From Merdicola sp048393175 (GTDB lineage: Bacteria; Bacillota; Clostridia; TANB77; CAG-508): DNA of 5,244 nucleotides. Shown here piece by piece: positions 1 to 5,244 of the stretch (positions are counted from its first letter, which is position 1; each line of letters opens with the position of its first letter). The stretch lies in NCBI GenBank assembly GCA_048393175.1, contig DBFJJM010000015.1, forward strand, positions 1-5,244, in the 5' to 3' direction. The notes beneath the pieces are model-generated. The model was not told the origin of the DNA. It saw only the letters and a list, made by a program, of their open reading frames with translations, and did not search any database. Made by a program: the position numbers and the translations under genes.

Positions 1-1280
1 TTCATCACACAAGAACTAAGGACAAGTATAATCATTGAGAAGTCTAGAAAAAGAAAACAAGACTTTAGTAGGACTAGAAAAATTGGTCCTAGACAATTAA
101 TTGAATATAATTTAAATAAGAAAGGGTTGTCTTCCAAAACGGAACAATATAAATTTTTAAGAATAACTGGCTATCAAGATATTAGTTCTCCTGGATTACT
201 CAAACAAAGAGAAAAATTAAATCCAGATGTATTCCGATATCTTAATGATGGTACGTTAAACATTTTCTACAATGAATGTAAAGATGAAGTGAAATTGTAT
301 AAGGGCTATGTTGTTACCGCTATTGATGGTAGTGACTTTGAATTACCCAATACCAAAGCAAATCGAGAAGTATATACAACAGCAGTAAAGGAAAGTTGTG
401 CAAGAGCCACCGTATCAGCTATGGTAGATGTTCTAAATGGATATATAATAGATACGCAAATAAAACCATATAGAAGTAGTGAACTAGAAATGGAAAAAGA
501 ACATTTAAAGCATGCTAAAGAACTCATAATAGATACACCTATCATAAGATTAAAAGATAAAAATTACAGAAGTGTAGAAGATTTTTTTTATTCAAATAAG
601 AGTAATGAAAAATTTGTAACGAGACTAAAATCATCAGACTACAAAGAATATATTGAAAATAGGCAAACTCAAGATGAGGAGATAGAAATCAAATATCAAT
701 ATGATAGAGTAAGATATTACCGAAAAAGGAATCCAGAATTGTATGAAGAACTCATGAAACACAAAAGTATAAAAATAAGAATGGTTAAGTTTAAACTAGA
801 AACAGGAGAAGAAGAAATTTTAGCAACTAATTTAGGAATGGAATTTACCTACACAGATATTGCAGAATTGTATAAGCTAAGATGGAAAATAGAGCAGACC
901 TATCATACTTTGAAAGAAAGCTAAAAATAGAGACAATCAGCAGTAGTAAGAAACCAATCATAGAACAAGAAATATTAAGCCAAATGCTAGTATATAATAT
1001 CGTACAATCATTTGAAAACGAAGTAAATGAAAAAACAGAGAGTCAAAAGGAGAAGTACAAATATAAAATGAGAGTAAATAAAAATATGGCAATAGGACTA
1101 TTAAAAGAAGATATGATATATATAGTATTGGAAGAAGATAAGAAGAGGAAAGATAAAATGGTGGAAGAATTAGAATATAAAATATTAAAATATCTTGTAC
1201 CCGTTCGAGAAAATCGCAAATATCCAAGAAATAAAATTAGCAAAAACAAGCATTATATAAATAAAAGAAAGACATTTTAA
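1..1280 (+). pseudogene. IS4-family DDE transposase, frameshifted and 5'-partial
   Basis: The reading frame is open from base 1 with no stop, so the gene begins outside the window; the TTG at 127 is internal. Candidate catalytic residues are all visible. The first Asp is in AIDGSD (codon at 325). The second is in LKDKNY (codon at 556), where many relatives have DRGY or DRNY. The Glu is at 892, inside a perfect Y-x2-R-x3-E-x6-K signature (codons 871-915). The frame then stops at 922-924. The following frame, from about 918, continues as KLKIETISSSKK and runs to a normal basic C-terminus, NKRKTF, at 1280. Adding one A in the GAAAG run at 916-920 joins the halves as YHTLKEKLKIET, the expected family sequence. 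I therefore read a one-base deletion and a dead gene. Programmed frameshifting or a sequencing error remain possible. Confidence 0.87.
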
Positions 1281-1366
1281 AATAGAATTAAGAGGAGTAT
1301 TATTTGTTGTGCCTAATTATAGGAAATGAAGTAAAAAAATAAATACAAAGGATATGATTTAAAAGA

Positions 1367-1419
1367 TTAAGAAAAAAGCAAGAAAATTCGCTTTAAGAAT
1401 TTCCTTGTTTTTTTCTTAA
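1367..1419 (+). terminator. Intrinsic terminator after the transposase
   Basis: Two 23-base arms (1367-1389 and 1397-1419) are inverted repeats, with one G-U wobble and one A-C mismatch, around a 7-base loop GCTTTAA. The core stem is flanked by an A-run on the left and a run of seven T on the right (1408-1414), the pattern of a rho-independent terminator that could work in both directions. It would stop transcription leaving the IS before the amidase gene, or read-through entering from the right. The stem is A/T-rich, so its strength is uncertain. Confidence 0.75.
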
Positions 1420-1432
1420 GTTAATGACATTG
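1415..1432. repeat. Possible right terminal repeat of the IS
   Basis: The sequence CTTAAGTTAATGACATTG lies immediately after the terminator and before the amidase leader, where the right end of the element is expected. It resembles my recollection of ends seen beside related IS4-type transposases, but the matching left end is outside the window. The exact edge could be a few bases either way. Confidence 0.35.
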
Positions 1433-1437
1433 GGAAA

Positions 1438-1470
1438 ATCGTTTCTTTTTTTCACAACAAAAGAAACGAT
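1438..1470. repeat. Perfect 12-bp inverted repeat (hairpin) ahead of the amidase gene
   Basis: ATCGTTTCTTTT (1438-1449) is repeated perfectly in inverted form as AAAAGAAACGAT (1459-1470), separated by the 9-base loop TTTCACAAC. It sits between the likely IS end and the ribosome binding site, 15 bases before AGGTG. On the + strand no T-run follows it, so it is not a typical terminator. On the - strand it is followed by TTTTCCC, which would make at best a weak one. It could be an old terminator into which the IS inserted, an operator, or a leader hairpin. Confidence 0.8.
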
Positions 1471-1485
1471 ATCGTACTATACAAT

Positions 1486-1490
1486 AGGTG
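1486..1490 (+). promoter_or_regulatory. Ribosome binding site fixing the amidase start
   Basis: AGGTG, extending to AGGTGAT, is complementary to the usual 16S rRNA 3' tail and lies five bases before the ATG at 1496. The upstream in-frame ATG at 1424 has no such site, lies within the proposed IS end, and would make the hairpin coding. This supports 1496 as the true start. Confidence 0.8.
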
Positions 1491-1495
1491 ATAAC

Positions 1496-1978
1496 ATGAA
1501 AGAAAAAGGATATGATAGAGAAAAAGCAAGACAGTATGCAGAAAAATGGGCATACCTTCGTAATCCTGTTTATTATAATTTTGATTCACTAGGAGGAGAT
1601 TGTACTAATTTTGTTTCTCAATGCATTTTTGCCGGAGGCGGAGTAATGAATTATACAAAAGAAAAAGGCTGGTATTATCAAAATGGAAATGATAAATCTC
1701 CTTCTTGGTCTGGAGTGGAATTTCTATATCAATTTTTAAGAAAAAATCAATCAGTGGGTCCCTATGGGAGAGAATGTTTAAAACAAGAGTTGCAAATAGG
1801 AGACATGATACAATTATCTTTTAATGGGCAAAAGTTTGCTCATTCTTTATTTGTGGTAGGAAAGGAAAAACAAATTTCTGTTGCAACACACACCTTTGAC
1901 TCATATTACCGAGATTTAGAAAGTTATTCTTATCAAAAAATCCGTTATTTTCATATAGAAGGGGTAAGAATTTGGTAA
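1496..1978 (+). CDS. Amidase-domain (Amidase_6 type) putative cysteine hydrolase
   Basis: This is a 160-residue protein that I recognise as the papain-like 'putative amidase domain' family (Amidase_6, PF12671). Visible landmarks are an N-terminal YDREKARQYAEKWAYLRNP segment (6-24) and GGDCTNFVSQ (33-42), with Cys36 as the likely nucleophile. FAHS follows, with His116 as the likely general base, then THTFD (131-135) and an RYFHIEG end (150-156). The domain fills the whole protein. There is no signal peptide or membrane segment, so it is either cytoplasmic or exported by an unknown route. Family members are thought to cleave amide bonds, perhaps in cell wall peptides, but the substrate is not established and I do not assign one. 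It ends with tandem stops (TAA TAG). The IS sits directly upstream and may have separated it from its original promoter. I see no convincing promoter of its own. Confidence 0.85.
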   Translation: MKEKGYDREKARQYAEKWAYLRNPVYYNFDSLGGDCTNFVSQCIFAGGGVMNYTKEKGWYYQNGNDKSPSWSGVEFLYQFLRKNQSVGPYGRECLKQELQIGDMIQLSFNGQKFAHSLFVVGKEKQISVATHTFDSYYRDLESYSYQKIRYFHIEGVRIW

Positions 1979-1984
1979 TAGACC

Positions 1985-2013
1985 TTGCAAATTATGTAAA
2001 TACAAGGTAAAAT
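1985..2013 (+). promoter_or_regulatory. SigA-type promoter for the pth operon
   Basis: A -35 box TTGCAA (1985-1990) and a -10 box TAAAAT (2008-2013) are separated by exactly 17 bases, with start of transcription expected near 2020. The -10 box matches consensus at five of six positions and the -35 at four of six. It lies in the 66-base gap between the amidase gene and pth. A small dyad, ACCTTG (1982-1987) and CAAGGT (2003-2008), brackets the spacer and overlaps the edges of both boxes. Confidence 0.6.
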
Positions 2014-2044
2014 AGAAAAGGAAAAAAGAAAAAAGAGGTAAGAA

Positions 2045-2602
2045 ATGTATTTAATAGTAGGATTGGGAAACCCTGAACCAGACTATGCTAGTACAAGGCA
2101 TAATATGGGATTTGATACCATTAATAAACTAGCCAAAAGGCATTCGATTTCAGTAACAAAGCAAAAATTTCATGCCTTATATGGTACAGGAAAGATACAA
2201 GAGGAAAAGGTGGTTTTCGTTAAACCACAAACCTATATGAATTTAAGCGGAACAGCAGTACGAGAGTATATGGCTTTTTATAAAATAAAACCAGAAAACT
2301 TAATTGTGGTTTATGATGATATGGATATTGAAAAAGGAATCATTAAAATTCGTAAAACAGGAGGACCCGGAAGTCATAATGGAATGAAATCGGTCATTTC
2401 TGAGCTGCAAACACAAGACTTTATCCATATACGTGTTGGAATTGGTAGACCAGAGTTTTTAGAAGATAAAATAAACTATGTAATAGGAAGACTAAACCAA
2501 CAAGAAAGACAAATTTTAGAAAAAGCAACGAACCAAGCAGCAGCCTCAATCGAAACTATAATCATGCAAGGAATAGATAGGGCAATGAATCAATTTAACT
2601 AA
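2045..2602 (+). CDS. pth: Peptidyl-tRNA hydrolase
   Basis: This cytoplasmic enzyme cleaves the ester bond of peptidyl-tRNAs that drop off ribosomes, freeing tRNA for reuse; it is normally essential in bacteria. The 185 residues match the usual family length. The N-terminal GLGNPEPDY and TRHNMGF motifs supply Asn9 and the catalytic His19. KPQTYMNLSG gives Asn66. VVYDDMD gives Asp91, equivalent to Asp93 of the E. coli enzyme, and GGPGSHNGMKS gives Asn112, equivalent to Asn114. RVGIGRP (130-136) is also typical. All expected active-site residues are present. The start is supported by AGAGG (2034-2038), six bases before the ATG. It is the first gene of an apparent operon, with the next gene 12 bases downstream. 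Confidence 0.97.
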   Translation: MYLIVGLGNPEPDYASTRHNMGFDTINKLAKRHSISVTKQKFHALYGTGKIQEEKVVFVKPQTYMNLSGTAVREYMAFYKIKPENLIVVYDDMDIEKGIIKIRKTGGPGSHNGMKSVISELQTQDFIHIRVGIGRPEFLEDKINYVIGRLNQQERQILEKATNQAAASIETIIMQGIDRAMNQFN

Positions 2603-2614
2603 AAAGGAGTCATT

Positions 2615-3814
2615 ATGCAAGAATTAATTATTCATAAAGAAGAAGCGGGAAAGAAAATATATGCCATTATAGAAAATGGAATTTTATTAGAAAAATATGA
2701 AGAAAGTAAAGAAAATGCAAGAATAGAAGGAAATATATATCTAGGGAGAGTAGAAAATGTATTACAAGGAATGCAAGCTGCATTTGTTAATATTGGAGAA
2801 GGAAAAAATACTTTTATTCATTTAAAAGATTTATTACCCAAAAAAGATATTACAAAAAAAGATGTGATTTCTGATGAAAAAATAGAAGAAATTCCAATAA
2901 AAACAGTAGTTAAGCCTGGTAAAACTATTTTGGTACAAGTAAAAAGAGATAGTACCAATAAAAAAGGAGCTAGAATTTCTACTCATATTAGTTTAAATAG
3001 TAAATATTTTGTTTTTATGCCACAGACAGATATTATTACTATTTCTCAAAAAATAGAAGAAGCAAAGGAAAAAAATCGTTTACTTGCAATAGTAAAAGAA
3101 ATTCTGCCATCTGGTTATGGTGCGATTATTCGAACGGCTAGTATGGGACAAGCAAAACAAGAGCTAACACAAGACTTAAAATCTGTTATTGCTAGATGGG
3201 AGAAGATTGAAAAATTAGTCAAACAAAAACAAGACCAAGTACCTATTTTATTAGAAGAAAATAATAACTTATTAGAACGATTGTTGTTTGATACAATTGG
3301 AAAAGAAGGAAATCAAATTTTAGTAGATGATAAAAAGATATATGAAGAAACAAAAGAGACTTTGCATAAATTATCTTTCGAAAAAGTAATGATAAATTTA
3401 AAACAAGAGGACGAGCTTCTTTCGCAATATGACTTAAAAAAACAATTAGAGAAAGCCGAAAACCGTAAAATATGGTTAAAATGTGGAGGATTTATAACAA
3501 TCGATAAAACCGAAGCATTAACTGCTATTGATGTTAATTCAGGAAAATATACAGGAGCCAAAAGTTTAGAACAAACTGTTTTGAAAGTAAATAAAGAAGC
3601 AACAGAAGAAATTGCAAAACAAATTCGTTTACGTGATATTGGTGGAATTATTATTATTGACTATATTGATATGCAAGAAGAAGAACATGAAAAAGAAATT
3701 GAAAAACTGCTAATAGAAAAATTAAAAAAAGACCGTTCTAAAACACAGGTTTTTGGATTTACAAAGTTAAACTTACTAGAAATGACAAGAAAGCATATGT
3801 TTAGTAATGATTAG
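2615..3814 (+). CDS. rng: RNase E/G family ribonuclease, short form without zinc-link
   Basis: This is an endoribonuclease of the RNase E/G family, which cuts single-stranded A/U-rich RNA in mRNA decay and rRNA maturation. At 399 residues it is shorter than E. coli RNase G (489). An S1-like RNA-binding region is visible at about 36-125, including GNIYLGRVENVLQGMQAAFV (39-58). RISTHISLNSKYFVFMP (120-136) and GYGAIIRTAS (167-176) match the RNase H-like/5'-sensor part. The catalytic domain has TAIDVNSG with Asp306 and IIIIDYIDM with Asp349. These correspond to the metal-binding Asp303 and Asp346 of RNase E, with the same 43-residue spacing. The protein ends just after LLEMTRKHMFSND, before the CPxCxG zinc-link and small domain that hold the E. 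coli dimers and tetramers together. The end has tandem stops (TAG TAA). AAGGAG (2604-2609) supports the start. Catalysis looks intact; oligomer state probably differs. Confidence 0.9.
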   Translation: MQELIIHKEEAGKKIYAIIENGILLEKYEESKENARIEGNIYLGRVENVLQGMQAAFVNIGEGKNTFIHLKDLLPKKDITKKDVISDEKIEEIPIKTVVKPGKTILVQVKRDSTNKKGARISTHISLNSKYFVFMPQTDIITISQKIEEAKEKNRLLAIVKEILPSGYGAIIRTASMGQAKQELTQDLKSVIARWEKIEKLVKQKQDQVPILLEENNNLLERLLFDTIGKEGNQILVDDKKIYEETKETLHKLSFEKVMINLKQEDELLSQYDLKKQLEKAENRKIWLKCGGFITIDKTEALTAIDVNSGKYTGAKSLEQTVLKVNKEATEEIAKQIRLRDIGGIIIIDYIDMQEEEHEKEIEKLLIEKLKKDRSKTQVFGFTKLNLLEMTRKHMFSND

Positions 3815-3828
3815 TAAAGGATGGAACA

Positions 3829-5160
3829 ATGAACATAGGATTTATTTCATTAGGATGTAGTAAAAATCTAATAGATACAGAAATGGCAATTGGTTTATTT
3901 AAGAAAAATGGTTTTTCTATTGTAAATAAACCAGAAAAGGCAGATATTTTAGTTATTAATACTTGTGGTTTTATTGCTTCTGCAAAAGAAGAAGCGATTC
4001 ATACTATTTTAGAAATGGCACAATACAAAAAGAAAAGATGTAAAATTTTAATAGTAATGGGATGTTTAGTGCAGCGTTACCAAACTGAATTAAAAAAATT
4101 GATTCCAGAAGTAGATAGTTGGATAGCCATTGAAGAATATCCACATTTTTGGGAAAAAGTAAATAAAATAATAGAAGAAAAATTAGACCCCAAACAAGAA
4201 GAAATAGTAACTAGTTCGAAACAGTTAGAATATCGAACAAGAGAAATTACAACAGGAAACCGTATGGCTTATTTAAAAATAGCAGAAGGGTGTAATAACC
4301 ATTGTACCTATTGTGCCATTCCTTTTATTCGAGGACCATATCACAGTAGAAAAAAAGAAGATATTTTAGAAGAAGCAAAAAGTCTTGCAGAGAAAGGAAT
4401 AAAAGAACTTATTATTATTGCACAGGATACAACTAAGTATGGAATAGATTTATATGGAAAACCACTTCTTGCAGAATTATTAGACCAACTTTGTAAAATA
4501 AAGCAAATCAAATGGATTCGTTTTTTATATGCATACCCTGAAAGTATTGATGATTCCTTAATTGAAGTAATCAAAAGACAGGATAAAATTTGTCCTTATT
4601 TTGATATTCCTCTTCAGCATATTTCTGACTCTGTTTTAAAAAGAATGAATCGAAAAAGTGATGAACAAAGTATCCGAAACTTAATTCGAAAGATTCGTTT
4701 GCACATACCAGAAGCGGTTTTAAGAACTACTTTTATAGTAGGATTTCCAGGAGAGACAAAGGAAGATTTTGAAAAACTATATCATTTTGTAAAAGAGGTA
4801 AAATTTGACCGTTTAGGAGTATTTGCTTATTCAAGAGAAGAAGGAACTCCTGCTGCTAAACTAAAAGAACAGATTCATCCGATGACAAAGAAAAGTCGTT
4901 ATCAAAAAATTATGGAATTACAGAGCCAAATTGTACAAGAAAAACAACAAGAGCAAATTGGAAAAAGGCTAGAAGTTCTGATAGAAGCAGAGTCAAAAGG
5001 CCACCATTATTATATTACCCGTTCAAAAAGAGAAGCTCCAGAAATCGATGGTGTTATTTATGTAAAAAAGGAGCAGCAAAATACTCGTATTGGTTCTTTT
5101 ATACCAATAGAAATCACTGGCTTTGAAGGGTATGACTTAATGGCAAAACAAGTATTATAA
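3829..5160 (+). CDS. rimO: Ribosomal protein S12 methylthiotransferase
   Basis: This radical-SAM iron-sulfur enzyme adds a methylthio group to a conserved aspartate of ribosomal protein S12 (Asp88 in E. coli numbering). The 443 residues contain all three domains. The N-terminal methylthiotransferase domain has Cys10 in SLGCSKN, Cys46 in INTCGF and Cys79 in MGCLVQRY for one [4Fe-4S] cluster. The radical-SAM core has the CxxxCxxC motif, CNNHCTYC (Cys155, 159, 162). A C-terminal TRAM domain spans about 376-443. The SLGCSKN N-terminus and the TRSKREAPEIDG stretch in TRAM point to RimO rather than the tRNA enzymes MiaB or MtaB. AAAGGA (3816-3821) lies seven bases before the ATG. It follows the ribonuclease gene by 14 bases and is probably co-transcribed with it. 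No clear terminator follows. Confidence 0.96.
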   Translation: MNIGFISLGCSKNLIDTEMAIGLFKKNGFSIVNKPEKADILVINTCGFIASAKEEAIHTILEMAQYKKKRCKILIVMGCLVQRYQTELKKLIPEVDSWIAIEEYPHFWEKVNKIIEEKLDPKQEEIVTSSKQLEYRTREITTGNRMAYLKIAEGCNNHCTYCAIPFIRGPYHSRKKEDILEEAKSLAEKGIKELIIIAQDTTKYGIDLYGKPLLAELLDQLCKIKQIKWIRFLYAYPESIDDSLIEVIKRQDKICPYFDIPLQHISDSVLKRMNRKSDEQSIRNLIRKIRLHIPEAVLRTTFIVGFPGETKEDFEKLYHFVKEVKFDRLGVFAYSREEGTPAAKLKEQIHPMTKKSRYQKIMELQSQIVQEKQQEQIGKRLEVLIEAESKGHHYYITRSKREAPEIDGVIYVKKEQQNTRIGSFIPIEITGFEGYDLMAKQVL

Positions 5161-5176
5161 ATAGTAAAACTTTCCA

Positions 5177-5205
5177 TTGAAAAGGCTTCTTTTATTTTGT
5201 ATAAT
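5177..5205 (+). promoter_or_regulatory. Strong SigA-type promoter downstream of rimO
   Basis: TTGAAA (5177-5182) and a perfect TATAAT (5200-5205) are separated by 17 bases, with start of transcription expected near 5212. It begins 16 bases after the rimO stop and drives the next gene, whose ribosome binding site is at 5220-5226. This suggests a new transcription unit, although read-through from rimO is also possible. Confidence 0.8.
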
Positions 5206-5231
5206 AAAACAAAAGCGTCAAAGGTGATAAG

Positions 5232-5244
5232 ATGGAAAGAATAA
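5232..5244 (+). CDS. Start of an unidentified gene, cut by the window edge
   Basis: An ATG at 5232 follows AAAGGTGAT by a suitable spacing (AAAGGTG at 5220-5226, then five bases), and a strong promoter lies just upstream. Only four codons (M-E-R-I) and one extra base are visible, so no function can be given from sequence. In many clostridia the gene after rimO is pgsA (phosphatidylglycerophosphate synthase), but nothing visible here tests that. Confidence 0.6.

Larger units (their letters stand above)
1..1432 (+). mobile_element. IS4-family insertion sequence, right part, left end outside window
   Basis: The stretch holds a DDE transposase with an IS4-type YREK signature, a short non-coding tail, and a strong hairpin terminator. 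The left end and left terminal repeat lie outside the window, so the element's full length and any target-site duplication cannot be read here. I place the right end at about 1432, after the sequence CTTAAGTTAATGACATTG. It fits the usual layout, with the end within roughly 150 bases of the transposase stop, and it is the last point before sequence that belongs to the amidase gene leader. The boundary is an inference; the presence of the IS is well supported. The transposase is frameshifted, so this copy probably cannot move unless a transposase is supplied in trans. Confidence 0.8.

Noticed and set aside
127..129. TTG as the transposase start codon
   Set aside because: The frame is open without stops back to base 1 and encodes family-like sequence there, so the true start is outside the window.
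958..1249. Minus-strand reading frames rich in Leu, Ile and Tyr
   Set aside because: They are antisense shadows of the A-rich transposase; the apparent hydrophobicity comes from base composition. The same holds for minus-strand frames at 306-545, 3313-3561 and 4341-4574.
882..1280. A separate small gene starting at the ATG at 882
   Set aside because: The ATG has no ribosome binding site, and the residues after about 918 are the C-terminal part of the transposase. It is the shifted half of one broken gene.
1304..1342. A 12-codon reading frame from TTG after AGAGGAG
   Set aside because: It is very short, has a weak start codon, and lies in the IS tail; nothing shows that it is translated as a gene.
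1451..1480. Possible promoter TTCACA-18-TACTAT for the amidase gene
   Set aside because: Transcription would begin at about 1487, inside the ribosome binding site, and the -10 match is poor.
1424..1495. Upstream ATG at 1424 as the amidase start
   Set aside because: It has no ribosome binding site, overlaps the likely IS end and the perfect hairpin, and adds residues unlike the family. The ATG at 1496 has a good AGGTGAT site.
5180..5193. Small AAAAG/CTTTT hairpin after rimO as a terminator
   Set aside because: The stem is only five pairs, mostly A-T, and lies inside the -35/-10 spacer of a strong promoter.

Overview
This window is strongly A+T-rich. All of its genes lie on the + strand, with AGGAGG-type ribosome binding sites and TTGxxx/TATAAT-type promoters. 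The gene families and style suggest a low-GC Firmicute, most likely a clostridial or Lachnospiraceae-like anaerobe. That placement is an inference from composition and family resemblance, not from a search.

Left part (1 to about 1432): the inside and right end of an insertion sequence of the IS4 family. Its transposase is open to the left edge, carries a perfect YREK signature, and is then broken by an apparent one-base deletion near 916-920. The rest of the protein continues in another frame to 1280, so the gene looks dead. An A-tract/hairpin/T-tract structure (1367-1419) should stop transcription leaving the element. The element probably ends just after it, near 1432.

Middle (1433-1978): a short junction holding a perfect 12-bp inverted repeat, then a 160-residue papain-like amidase-domain protein (Amidase_6 type). 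Its real start is at 1496, set by an AGGTGAT ribosome binding site.

Right part (1985-5160): a SigA-type promoter followed by a tight three-gene operon. The genes are pth (peptidyl-tRNA hydrolase), a short RNase E/G family ribonuclease, and rimO (methylthiotransferase for ribosomal protein S12). The intergenic gaps are 12 and 14 bases. All three act on the translation machinery: recycling of peptidyl-tRNA, RNA processing or decay, and ribosome modification. After rimO comes a good new promoter (TTGAAA-17-TATAAT) and the first four codons of another gene, cut off by the window edge.

I see no CRISPR array, tRNA, rRNA, phage module, or clearly new biological system. The points most worth a second look are the RNase E/G protein that ends before the zinc-link motif, the perfect hairpin between the IS and the amidase gene, and the dyad inside the pth promoter.
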